Shown here piece after piece: positions 19,021 through 28,034 of a DNA stretch of 36,027 nt. Under the pieces are notes generated by a model. The model searched no databases and had not been told where the DNA came from. It worked only from the letters and a program-made list of their open reading frames with translations. The stretch comes from a virus. The translations under genes were made by a program, and so were the position numbers. Location of the stretch: positions 1-36,027 of IMG/VR virus record IMGVR_UViG_3300025466_000099, one strand, 5' to 3'. How positions within the stretch are numbered: the first letter of the stretch is position 1; each line of letters starts with the position of its first letter.

Positions 19021-19728
19021 TTAATACCATATACTATAATCTGTACTGTATGTCATTTCTAAAGATTCTCTTAAAATTAATCGATTTTTGGTTAAATGAT
19101 AGTGTAACAAGGCTTCAGGATGAGCTGGTAAAATACTAGGACAATATTCATCAATATAATTAATTAAATCACTATAAATTGACATATTTTCAGGAGTTGT
19201 AATAGCAAAGGTATCGCACATTCCATATCCTTGACAATAATGGCGACTGTGATTAGGTGTATAAACGAGATTTGGAACAAAATCCAATTCTTTTTTTATT
19301 TCTTGTAGACATACTTCTTTGGCTATTGCTCTATCAACTCTAGATCTAATAACCAAATCATAATGCCCCCATTTTTTTTGAATATCTTGCCTTAATAAAT
19401 CTACCTGCTTAACGCCGTGCCATTGCAATTTTGTAGCTTCGATTGATCCGATGCCGGGCAATGTTTTATATTTTTCAAGATCATAATTGCCCAGAACCAA
19501 TCTGGCTAAAACATGATTTTTTGGTAAAACTGAATTTATTTTTTCAGCTGCCCAGTTCGCGTCGGGAATATTCCACCAATTTGAAGGAATGTTGATTATT
19601 TTTTCATTATTTTGCCAAAGATAAAAAAACCAGTCTATGCGATCGGCTCCTTTAAATTGTGTAAAATGGCTTTCAAAGTCTGCCTTTTGAAATCTAGGTT
19701 GTCCTGAAATAATTATTGCAACTCGCAT
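19021..19728 (-). CDS. putative glycosyltransferase-like protein (SGQPRF type)
   Basis: 235 residues from MRVAIIISGQPRFQKADFES. The start at 19728 lies four bases after the stop of the large glycosyltransferase; the longer frame to 19869 would overlap it. The opening RVAIIISGQPRF plus a later YDLVIRSRVDRAI segment is a pattern I associate with poorly described nucleotide-sugar-dependent transferases of surface glycan clusters, where the Arg-x-Arg-x-Asp segment takes the place of a DxD motif. No membrane segment is seen. Position directly after the four-domain enzyme supports a shared glycan pathway. The family name is uncertain. Confidence 0.6.
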   Translation of the reverse strand: MRVAIIISGQPRFQKADFESHFTQFKGADRIDWFFYLWQNNEKIINIPSNWWNIPDANWAAEKINSVLPKNHVLARLVLGNYDLEKYKTLPGIGSIEATKLQWHGVKQVDLLRQDIQKKWGHYDLVIRSRVDRAIAKEVCLQEIKKELDFVPNLVYTPNHSRHYCQGYGMCDTFAITTPENMSIYSDLINYIDEYCPSILPAHPEALLHYHLTKNRLILRESLEMTYSTDYSIWY

Positions 19729-19732
19729 AACT

Positions 19733-22700
19733 TTATTCCACTCTATATGTCCACGATCCAATATGATTGCAAAGCACCGTGGTATCTGCCCATAAGGAGA
19801 ATCCTCGATCTCTAGCTTGATTACAAAAATGCACATCTTCACTGAGTGTGTTTGAGTGATCAATAGCACTATGGTAAAGGAAATGCGGATAAGGAATAGC
19901 TTTAAAAACTTCTGCCTTTATTAACACACATCCAAATCCGCATCCGTCAATAGGAACCAATCCTTGACCTTTGATGTCATTCCACTCAATGTGAGCTACT
20001 CCTCCGTGCTCGTTTTTACGCATGATCTCAATACGATGTGTTCCTGGAATTCTTTGTATATAGATTCCGCTTACGATATCTTTATCATGTGATAAAAATT
20101 TAGACAACGTATCTCTAGTAAAAGCTATATCGCTGTCAACAGCAAATAGATAATCATAATTGTGATTGATCACCCAATGTGCAATCAAATTCCTTACCTG
20201 ATCTACCTGATATCCCCAAAAATATTGAAAGTCCACCTCATATCCCGCAGGAACATCTAGATCATAAATGCTTTTAAAGGTTTCGGCCTCGATATTTCTG
20301 TTGGTAGGAATAGCCAATAAAATGCGTTTGGGGTTATTAGAAGATGAGTTATTTTCTCTGATTTTTTCTAGATTTGAGATTTCTACCGTAGGAACAACAT
20401 GATCGGTTACACCCAAAACAATTTCATTGACCGTGCGATCCTGTTCTTCTTTGTTCACCTTGTAATCATTTAATGGGCTGGCATCGTTGTAATTATAAAC
20501 AATATCAGACACCACATAGATTCTGTCAGGGTCGCAATTGGTCAGTGCGGTATAAAAAGGAGCGTTGTCACCTCCGGCTTTGTACCATTCGCCGTCTTTG
20601 TTTTGAAAAGTGCTGTCCGGTTCATATTTTAGCAGCTTGGCCTTGAATGTTCTTAAATGCGTATAGGGCATTTTCCAATTGAAATGGTACTTTTTATACT
20701 TTTTACTGGCTTTGATCACCGGCGGATAGGGTTGACTGATCAATGGAATATTGTCAACCATGCTCCAACAGGATCCATATGTGAAATCATGATCCTGATG
20801 TATGTGATTGTAGTAGGTAAACACATCTGGTCTATTAATCAAACTGTCGTCGCCGTCCAAAAACATCACTATGTCATCATCGCCGATATCCAACTGCTTG
20901 ATGATCATGATCTGATTGCACACAGCTCCTTGATTTTCATCAGCACTGGCTACATTGAATTTATGTCTTATATCAACCGGCAGTTGCGCGATAAAGTTTT
21001 CTGCCACTGTTCGACCACTGTCAGTGCTGGCGTCATCGATCAACCAATGTTCATAATTGTCGTAATCTTGTGCGGCCACACTGGCGATACAGCGTTCAAC
21101 ATAGTCTTTGGCATTGTAGAAAGGACTGACAACAATGATTCGTTTTTCCGCTATTTGCTTTGGAGCCACCCATTCTTCTTCAGTGCTGAGTCGGCGATTA
21201 AACAGTGTGTGATACTTGTTTTTGGTATACAGTGCTTGGCGGCTCTCACCACGGCTGAGATATCGTCCCAATTTGTGATAGATATGCTGTTTCCATTCTA
21301 ACGCCACAGTATCCCAACCTGCGATATCTTTGATTTGATCCAGGCTTTCCATCCTTTTTCGATGTTCTGCGGGATTTTTATACACAGCCTCTGCCATTTT
21401 AACAAACAGTTCTGCCTGCTCATCAGCATTGATGTTGGGGAATAATCCGTTTGGTGTGGCTGAATAATCAATAAGATGGCTGTAAATTCCACTGGTTTCT
21501 TCCAATCCGCCAAATCGACATCCCAGCACTGGAGTGTTTGCATATAGACATTCCAAAGTACTGATACCATAGGTTTCTGGAAAAGCTGTGGGATAGATAA
21601 GATAGCTGGATCGAGCACAAATGTCTGCCACTTGTTTTTGTCCAATAATACCAGTAAAGGTGATGGTGGGATCATTCAAATGAGGCTCAACCACCTTCAT
21701 GAATTCGGATTCTTCGGTATCATGTTCAAAGGCCTTGCCTAATTTATAGTGTCCGCCAATCACTGTCAAACGTGCTTGCGGAATACGCTGTTTGATCCTA
21801 GGCCAAACATTGTACAGCAAAGGATGCAGACCTTTGCTCATGTTGGAATTGAACATGAACATATTGGGATCTTTGTCGTCAATGTCAACTGAATCAAAAT
21901 ATTTCACGATTCCGTTGCGTGTGGTCCACATGTGCCTGCGCATTACTTCGTAGTTGCGCATGGTGGGATGGCTGCAATTCATCACATAGAATGCATGGAA
22001 ATCACTCAGTGTCCAGATCTCATCAATGGATCCGTCTGATACCAAACCCTCCAAGATGTCGTCACCCCAACAAAAAGTGTCATGCATCCAAAACACTTTC
22101 AATTTGGCATTATCTCGCATGTGCTTGAAATTTTCGTAAAGCATTTTTCTATTGGAAGTTTGCGCATAATCATAACGATTTTCTCGAATAAACGGAGTAA
22201 CGCATCTGCTGCTGATCACCACGTCATACACTTCGTTACTGTGTGCGATTTCTAACAATGGTTTATATACAACTCCATCGTATGTGCCAGGTCGTGAATT
22301 TTCTTCATCGCAGGCATTGAAAACCGTGACATCCAATCCCAACTTGACTAGTTCTCGGCTGTTGAGTATTACTGCGCTTTCGCTGCCCCCTAATCCTCGA
22401 TGATTCAGCGTATCTCCGTCATAACTGACTCCCACAATATCCACAAAGGCCACTTTGACTCGCGGATTAGGGATTGGATCAATATTGTCAGACGGCGCAA
22501 AGTGCTGTATCTCTTCGGCATTTGCAAACCTCTTGCCAAATACCTTATGTACTCGATAGTTGATCCAATTGGCTCGATCCTGCTCAAGTCGATCAAGCGG
22601 AATGTTAAACTTGTGATAAAAATGCTGTTTCCATTGCAAAGCAATGGTATCCCAAGTGGATACTTCTTTGGCTGCATTGCAGGCATACTGTTTTTGTTGA

Positions 22701-23809
22701 TGTAGATAGGGATTTCTTACCACGCTCAATACCAGATCAACATAGCGATTGACCTGTTCATCCTGATTGATCCAGGGAAACAGTCCATTGGGTTCAATGG
22801 CAAAATCTATGTAATAACCAGCCAGTTCGGTTCCAGATTCTTCCATGGCACCAAAACGTGTGCCTATGATGGGCGTGTTGTAATTGATGCTTTCAATGGT
22901 GCTGATTCCCGACGTTTCCGGAAAAGCACCAGGATAAAGATTGTAGCTGGCCTGCGCCATGATATTGGCGATTTCGGGCTGAGGAATGATTCCGGTAAAT
23001 TCTATAGAACTGTCGTGAGCTACCGAATTCTGTAGATTGATCAAATTCTGCTGTGCTTCACTGACTTCCTCATTCCTGAATTTATAGTAACCGCCGATGA
23101 TTTTTAGTCGAGCGTTTGGCAATTGCTCTTTGATTCTGGGCCAGATCTTTTGTACCAACGGTATCATGCCTTTGGTGATAGAAGCATTGTACACAAACAG
23201 ATCCGGATCTTTGGCCTTGATGTCTACCCAATCAATCCATCGATTGATTCCATTGCGGGTATGGAACATCCTGTTCTTTAACACTTCAAAATTGCGTCGT
23301 GGGCCATGAGTTGAATGTGTGGTATAACTGATGTGCCAATCACTGAGATTGAAAATCTCATCGATATAGCCCTTGACCACCAGCTGCTCCAGTATGGCAT
23401 CGCCCCAGATAAAGGTATCCTGCATCCACAGTATTTTTAATTGACTTGGTCTTTGTAGCTGTTGAAAGATAACGGGATCATAATCTCTAGGCGGAGGTTG
23501 TCGCACATGATCATACAATTCCAAAGGAGTAAATGGAATCACAGTGCGCTGGCTTATGACGATGTCGAAATTGTAATCCTGTTCGCCCAGTGCTCTAATG
23601 GGCAGATAAGTGACTCCATCATATACACCCGGCTGTGTATCATGAGAATCACAATCATTAAAAACCATGACATCAACATTGAGTTTGGTTAATTCTTTGG
23701 CGACAGAAATGATTGAACTTTCTGAACCACCTATGCCTTTCTTTTGTAGTGTGGTTCCGTCGTAGTTGAGACCGATGCAGTCAATAATAGCAATTTTAAG
23801 TTTTTTCAT
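19733..23809 (-). CDS. four-domain glycosyltransferase (two GT-B plus two GT-A domains)
   Basis: 1358 residues. Residues 1-425 and 451-880 are two related GT4-like GT-B domains, each with an opening VAFVDIVGVSYDG-type strand, a G-(I/L)-GGSES loop, a WMQDTF or WMHDTF helix, a KIIGGYYK-type strand and the FPE-(T)-(S/Y)-GIST-E nucleotide-sugar signature. Residues 889-1135 are a GT2-type GT-A domain (RIIVVSPFYNAKDYVERCIA, then DGDD at 985-988). Residues 1161-1358 are a second GT-A-like domain with DSD at 1226-1228 and a C-terminal SEDVHFCNQARDRG. The start follows AAAGGC. There is no late promoter. It would add several sugars in order. It lies between the fibre genes and the small putative transferase. 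Confidence 0.9.
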   Translation of the reverse strand: MKKLKIAIIDCIGLNYDGTTLQKKGIGGSESSIISVAKELTKLNVDVMVFNDCDSHDTQPGVYDGVTYLPIRALGEQDYNFDIVISQRTVIPFTPLELYDHVRQPPPRDYDPVIFQQLQRPSQLKILWMQDTFIWGDAILEQLVVKGYIDEIFNLSDWHISYTTHSTHGPRRNFEVLKNRMFHTRNGINRWIDWVDIKAKDPDLFVYNASITKGMIPLVQKIWPRIKEQLPNARLKIIGGYYKFRNEEVSEAQQNLINLQNSVAHDSSIEFTGIIPQPEIANIMAQASYNLYPGAFPETSGISTIESINYNTPIIGTRFGAMEESGTELAGYYIDFAIEPNGLFPWINQDEQVNRYVDLVLSVVRNPYLHQQKQYACNAAKEVSTWDTIALQWKQHFYHKFNIPLDRLEQDRANWINYRVHKVFGKRFANAEEIQHFAPSDNIDPIPNPRVKVAFVDIVGVSYDGDTLNHRGLGGSESAVILNSRELVKLGLDVTVFNACDEENSRPGTYDGVVYKPLLEIAHSNEVYDVVISSRCVTPFIRENRYDYAQTSNRKMLYENFKHMRDNAKLKVFWMHDTFCWGDDILEGLVSDGSIDEIWTLSDFHAFYVMNCSHPTMRNYEVMRRHMWTTRNGIVKYFDSVDIDDKDPNMFMFNSNMSKGLHPLLYNVWPRIKQRIPQARLTVIGGHYKLGKAFEHDTEESEFMKVVEPHLNDPTITFTGIIGQKQVADICARSSYLIYPTAFPETYGISTLECLYANTPVLGCRFGGLEETSGIYSHLIDYSATPNGLFPNINADEQAELFVKMAEAVYKNPAEHRKRMESLDQIKDIAGWDTVALEWKQHIYHKLGRYLSRGESRQALYTKNKYHTLFNRRLSTEEEWVAPKQIAEKRIIVVSPFYNAKDYVERCIASVAAQDYDNYEHWLIDDASTDSGRTVAENFIAQLPVDIRHKFNVASADENQGAVCNQIMIIKQLDIGDDDIVMFLDGDDSLINRPDVFTYYNHIHQDHDFTYGSCWSMVDNIPLISQPYPPVIKASKKYKKYHFNWKMPYTHLRTFKAKLLKYEPDSTFQNKDGEWYKAGGDNAPFYTALTNCDPDRIYVVSDIVYNYNDASPLNDYKVNKEEQDRTVNEIVLGVTDHVVPTVEISNLEKIRENNSSSNNPKRILLAIPTNRNIEAETFKSIYDLDVPAGYEVDFQYFWGYQVDQVRNLIAHWVINHNYDYLFAVDSDIAFTRDTLSKFLSHDKDIVSGIYIQRIPGTHRIEIMRKNEHGGVAHIEWNDIKGQGLVPIDGCGFGCVLIKAEVFKAIPYPHFLYHSAIDHSNTLSEDVHFCNQARDRGFSLWADTTVLCNHIGSWTYRVE

Positions 23810-23844
23810 AAGTGCCTTTATTTAATATCTGCTAGTATATTAAA

Positions 23845-23852
23845 ACTAAATA
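23845..23852 (+). promoter_or_regulatory. weak late-promoter-like octamer before the HNH gene
   Basis: ACTAAATA on the plus strand, one mismatch from NATAAATA, 25 bases before the ATG at 23877, the same spacing as other copies. Confidence 0.35.
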
Positions 23853-23876
23853 TTTGTGTCAACAGGAAATTGTAAA

Positions 23877-24320
23877 ATGAAAAAATGGTTATACACACTA
23901 TGTTTGATCAGCATTGCGGCTTTGGCTGCATCTCCTCCGATCATGCCCAATCATCAATGGACACCAGGTGCAGTGGATCCCAAATCCACTGTGGATAAAA
24001 TCTGCACTCCGCATTATACTGAACAGGTGCGTGATGTTCCTGAATCTGTTAAAAAACGGGTATTTGCCACTTATGGCATTGATCCTGCCAGCGATCACTA
24101 CGAAATAGATCATTTGATCAGTTTGGAACTGGGCGGCAGCAATGACATAAGCAATTTATGGCCCCAGAGCTATACCACCCTGCCCTATAATGCTCATCTC
24201 AAGGATCATTTGGAAAACACGCTGCACAGCATGGTATGCAAAGGAGCCGTTGATCTAGCCACTGCTCAAAAAGCCATATCAACCGATTGGATAGCTGCCT
24301 ATCAAGAATATGTCAAATAA
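23877..24320 (+). CDS. secreted HNH-type nuclease
   Basis: 147 residues from MKKWLYTLCLISIAALAASP, a clear signal peptide with no lipobox Cys. The start at 23877 has CAGGAAA before it; a GTG 21 bases upstream is less likely. The mature protein contains a YEIDHLISLELGG-type core (His and Asp), then SNDISNLWPQSY with the HNH Asn, and a second helix HLKDHLENTLHSMVCKGAVD. This is the pattern of the periplasmic HNH nucleases found in many proteobacteria. There are two cysteines in the mature part that could form a disulfide. It is the only plus-strand gene in the fibre region and sits between the multi-domain transferase and the SGNH paralogues. It may degrade DNA in the periplasm, but its purpose in a phage is unknown. 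Confidence 0.8.
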   Translation: MKKWLYTLCLISIAALAASPPIMPNHQWTPGAVDPKSTVDKICTPHYTEQVRDVPESVKKRVFATYGIDPASDHYEIDHLISLELGGSNDISNLWPQSYTTLPYNAHLKDHLENTLHSMVCKGAVDLATAQKAISTDWIAAYQEYVK

Positions 24321-24323
24321 TTG

Positions 24324-26162
24324 TTAGTAAGGTTGAGTATAAGATGGATAATTGGTATAAGGGCTATCTACCTGTCTTACAAATGCGGAAGAAAATGCTA
24401 GATTGCAGGTAGCAGTTGTGCCGGTAGAAAGACCAATACTAATCAGCAATTCTGCATAGGGCAGGGTTGTATTAAATACACTATAGTTTGATGGCATAAA
24501 CAATTCATCGCTCCAAATATCAAGCACGTCGCCTGGTAGTAAAGGCAATTGATCACTGGTATAAGGAGTGGCAGAAAAAGCATTAGAACCCCAATTAAAG
24601 CTAGCTCCGCCGGTACCGGGTAGATTGAGAGTGCCTTGCAAAAAGCTTAAATTAACTGCTGTCGAGATACTCCTCACAGTGAATCCGGCCTTAAGCCAAA
24701 TTCCAGATGTTGTGTTAGCAGCAAGGATTGTGTTAGTAACGGTGGTTGAAATAGGACTGATGAGTTGAATCAATTGAGTGCTGGTACCCGGATTGGCAAT
24801 ACCTCGGATGTTTGCCTTTAATTCTCGCCCCCAATATCGAGCATTTGCATTTTGACCAGGGGCTGAAGCTCTATCTCCTACTGTTAGTGTCACCGAAGTG
24901 TACGTTCCATTGGCACTATAGCTTGTAATACTCCACCCATTAGGTAAGTATCCTGATATATTATTATATGGCGCTATAGGAGCAGCGTTATTCATCATAC
25001 CATTGTTTAATAAGTTAGGATAAAGTGTAGTTGGAACCGGATAATTCTGTGGATAGGTATAAGCATCATCGACTGAAGACACAGGATTGGTATTTTCTCC
25101 TGCGATGAATAATGGTGTTAGTCTAGCAGATTCATTTTTGGCCACGGTATAAAATGACTGTGTGGTTGGATAGATATTATAATAAGCATCAGCGTAACTA
25201 GAATTTAGATTTCCGTTGATGTCTACCAAGTTACGATAAATGTCAACCACAGTGACTCCGGGGGTTCTCATGGCATACTGCAATAATCCTGCTCGCAACT
25301 GCGCATATCCCACGTTGGCAGCTGATGCCCATGAGCCTGCACCTAGCCCCACCGGCGGCGGAATACTTAATATTACTCTAGCGTTTAGATAATTGGTCAG
25401 TGTGTTGCAAATGGTTTTTATATTGTTAATGGCTGTGGTAGCTGAAGTAATGGCCGTTGATGTACTGGCAGTATACCAAAGATCTGCACTTCCTAATTCC
25501 ACAAAGGCATAATCAAAAGCAGGACCTGCCTGTATTTTTGGTAAAAGATTGACCATGACTCCTGAAGTAAGTTTACTATCAGGCTGCAATCCATCTAAAT
25601 CAGCATAAACTGCAACTAATCTAAAGGGATTTCCGTTGGTCATTTGTATCCATTTAAATAAAGAATTGTTTGTAACATTGCCCAGGTGGCCGATATTCCA
25701 ACCAAGTTGTCCTGGTCCTCGAGCTGAGTAATCTCCAGGAGGCATGGTTTGTCCTCCGTATGAGGAGCTGACTGTGAAGGAACTTCCGGTAGTTGAAATC
25801 ACAGGAAGTGCCGCACCGTTGAGAACGGACCAATAGTTGGTACTGCTTAAAAACTCTCCTTGATTCCAGATAAACACATATTGACCGGGTCCTTGTGTCT
25901 GTCCCAAAGGAAGATGGCTGCCACTTAGGCAATTGAATGTGGCTGTTGTACCAGAAACCACCATTCCGCCCGTAGACGTGTTAGCTTGTACGGCATATCC
26001 ACCTTGCGAAAAAAACTGCTGTCCTACGGCAAAATCTCCGATTATGATAGCTCGGTTGGCTGGTTGGAAGGTGGTCTCAAGACTGCCCTGAGATCCTATG
26101 TATCCTAAAGAAGAATATGACACTTGCGTAATAGTGTTTACAAAAGATCGTATATCAGTCAT
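24324..26162 (-). CDS. SGNH-like fibre protein, copy 1 (catalytic Ser and block III Asn lost)
   Basis: 612 residues, paralogous to the next two genes over its whole length. N-terminal LGYIGSQGSLETTFQPANRA resembles a remnant of collagen-like repeats. The SGNH block I position reads IIGDFAVG (Asp43, Phe44) where the other copies have GDSS, so the nucleophile is replaced by Phe; the codon is TTT. The block III position reads ELGSADLW instead of GTND. The C-terminal half shares SGIWLKAGFTVRS and LLPGDVLDIWSDELFMPS with the others and ends in a Tyr-rich tail. It is probably a non-catalytic adhesin now. AGGAAA precedes the ATG and a late promoter lies 26 bases upstream. Confidence 0.88.
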   Translation of the reverse strand: MTDIRSFVNTITQVSYSSLGYIGSQGSLETTFQPANRAIIIGDFAVGQQFFSQGGYAVQANTSTGGMVVSGTTATFNCLSGSHLPLGQTQGPGQYVFIWNQGEFLSSTNYWSVLNGAALPVISTTGSSFTVSSSYGGQTMPPGDYSARGPGQLGWNIGHLGNVTNNSLFKWIQMTNGNPFRLVAVYADLDGLQPDSKLTSGVMVNLLPKIQAGPAFDYAFVELGSADLWYTASTSTAITSATTAINNIKTICNTLTNYLNARVILSIPPPVGLGAGSWASAANVGYAQLRAGLLQYAMRTPGVTVVDIYRNLVDINGNLNSSYADAYYNIYPTTQSFYTVAKNESARLTPLFIAGENTNPVSSVDDAYTYPQNYPVPTTLYPNLLNNGMMNNAAPIAPYNNISGYLPNGWSITSYSANGTYTSVTLTVGDRASAPGQNANARYWGRELKANIRGIANPGTSTQLIQLISPISTTVTNTILAANTTSGIWLKAGFTVRSISTAVNLSFLQGTLNLPGTGGASFNWGSNAFSATPYTSDQLPLLPGDVLDIWSDELFMPSNYSVFNTTLPYAELLISIGLSTGTTATCNLAFSSAFVRQVDSPYTNYPSYTQPY

Positions 26163-26187
26163 GTATTTTCCTGCATTGTTGCACTGA

Positions 26188-26195
26188 TATTTATC
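26188..26195 (-). promoter_or_regulatory. T4-type late promoter for SGNH copy 1
   Basis: GATAAATA on the minus strand, 26 bases before the ATG at 26162. Confidence 0.58.
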
Positions 26196-26200
26196 ACATG

Positions 26201-28012
26201 TCAGCTATAGGGATTTTGCACCTGTCTCAAGAAAGCAGAAGCAATGGCCAAACTACAGGTGTTGGTTGTTCCGGTATTTGAAGTTATATTGATGGCAAAC
26301 GAGTTCGAAGAAGTGGTTATGCATTGCGTTCCGTAGGCCAAGAAAAATTCATCACTCCAAATATCCAGTATATCACCCGGTTTAAGTATGATAAGATCAC
26401 TGGACAGCGTAGAACTTGCATAGCTATACAGAGGATTGCCCCATGTGACAGCAAAATTGTTTGTATAAGATGTAAGTGTGTTAATAAAATTGAGATTTAT
26501 GGCTCCTGATACAGCCGCTAAATTTGAAACAGTATTGGTTGCCCGCACAGTAAATCCTGCTTTGAGCCAAATACCTGATCCGGTTCCAGCTGCCGATATA
26601 CTAGAATTAATGGTGGCAGTTGAAAGATAATTTTGCAGTGTCACTGTTTGTTTGGTTGGATTGGTCCAAGTGACCGATGAGGTCAACTCGTATCCCCAAG
26701 AAGAAGCGTTGCTGTTTTGATTGGTTCCTACCACTCTAGTAGATTGGCCTGCGAAAACACCAGTGCAGGTATTAGAATCAGTTCTCACCCATCCTGTGGG
26801 CAAAGTTCCGGTAGAATATGACAGTGATCCATTCTTGAAGGCGGAACTTCCGCTCACAGTTCCCGACATCCATCCATTCGCTAGCAAATTTGGATAAGGA
26901 GCTCCGGGAATGGGTGTGTTAACTGCATCATCAATTGTGGAAACAGCAGTTATATTGGATTCTGGAGTGAACAAGATTGACAATCGAGCAGATTCGTTTT
27001 TAACAGTGGAAAATAACCCCTGGGCCAAAGGATATACTCCTGGCGTATAGGGATCGGCGTAGTTGGCATTCATGTTGCCATTGGTATCTACTAGATTACG
27101 CATGAAATCAACCACAGTGACTCCGGGAGTTCGCATGGCATACTGCAACAACTGTATGCGTTGATAGGCAAAGGCTATGTTGGCATTTTGCACTGTGGCT
27201 GCTGAAGAATATGTTGAAGATACCGGAGGAAGTACTCCCAATATCACCCTAGCTCCGTAAGCTAACAATGATTGACAGATGTTTTGTATGTAGATGGTTG
27301 AACTGTTTGCTGCCACCAGTGCAGTGCTGGTCGAAGTGGCATTTAACAATATATCATTGGTGCCCACCTGCAAAAATGCATAATCAAATGCGGGTCCTGC
27401 TAGTATTTTGGGAACAAGTGCACTGGCCACTGCAGAATTGGTACCAGTTGTGGCATATATGGCAAGCAATCTAAAGGGATTACCATTGTACATCTGCAAC
27501 CATTTAAACCACGAGGAGTATGTGGTATTTTGAAGAGACAAGTATGTCCATCCTCCAAAATTGGGTGCGGTTCCGCGCAATGTGTAGTCCCCATTAGTCA
27601 ATGTTGATCCGCCATAGACAGCACTGACCGTAAATGTGGTGGTGTTAGGAACACTCAATATCTTTGTCCATGCTCCGTTCAGCGCGTTCAAACTGTAGGG
27701 ATATGAAAGAGGAGGAGCCCATTCGGCGCTGTTATAAAGATATACATACTGTCCTGGCAGTAGCTGATGATTTCCTGTGCACACAATGGTGGCAGTGGCA
27801 TTACTAACTACAAATCCCACTCCAGTCGCGGTGGAAATTGTGGTGGTTGTATTTTTATAAAAAACATTGGCCATAGATGAATCGCCTATCAATACAGCGC
27901 GATTTGCAGGTAAAAAATTGGTTACTGTGGATCCTTGTGATCCAGTATAGCCCGGAGTGACATTATACGATGCAAAATTTTGAATAGACGTTATAAATGG
28001 GCCAAATAACAT
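26201..28012 (-). CDS. SGNH-like fibre protein, copy 2 (GDS and GTND kept)
   Basis: 603 residues. N-terminal GYTGSQGSTVTNFLPANRAV leads into block I VLIGDSSMA (Ser45). Block III is intact (LQVGTNDILLN). The expected block V Asp-x-x-His near YADPYTPGVYPLAQGLF has Asp but no His at a matching place, so hydrolysis is doubtful even here. The C-terminal half has the shared WLKAGFTVRA, GDILDIWSDEFF and FLRQVQNPYS blocks. SGNH domains in tail fibres often deacetylate or de-esterify surface glycans. TAGGAAAAGC precedes the ATG; no late octamer lies between it and copy 3, so it may be co-transcribed from the promoter at 29870. Confidence 0.88.
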   Translation of the reverse strand: MLFGPFITSIQNFASYNVTPGYTGSQGSTVTNFLPANRAVLIGDSSMANVFYKNTTTTISTATGVGFVVSNATATIVCTGNHQLLPGQYVYLYNSAEWAPPLSYPYSLNALNGAWTKILSVPNTTTFTVSAVYGGSTLTNGDYTLRGTAPNFGGWTYLSLQNTTYSSWFKWLQMYNGNPFRLLAIYATTGTNSAVASALVPKILAGPAFDYAFLQVGTNDILLNATSTSTALVAANSSTIYIQNICQSLLAYGARVILGVLPPVSSTYSSAATVQNANIAFAYQRIQLLQYAMRTPGVTVVDFMRNLVDTNGNMNANYADPYTPGVYPLAQGLFSTVKNESARLSILFTPESNITAVSTIDDAVNTPIPGAPYPNLLANGWMSGTVSGSSAFKNGSLSYSTGTLPTGWVRTDSNTCTGVFAGQSTRVVGTNQNSNASSWGYELTSSVTWTNPTKQTVTLQNYLSTATINSSISAAGTGSGIWLKAGFTVRATNTVSNLAAVSGAINLNFINTLTSYTNNFAVTWGNPLYSYASSTLSSDLIILKPGDILDIWSDEFFLAYGTQCITTSSNSFAINITSNTGTTNTCSLAIASAFLRQVQNPYS

Positions 28013-28034
28013 TTGCTTTTCCTAAAAATTAGTA

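Noticed and set aside
22400-22705. Open frames on both strands inside the four-domain transferase
   Set aside because: The transferase frame is continuous with clear domain motifs here; the others lack start signals and family features.
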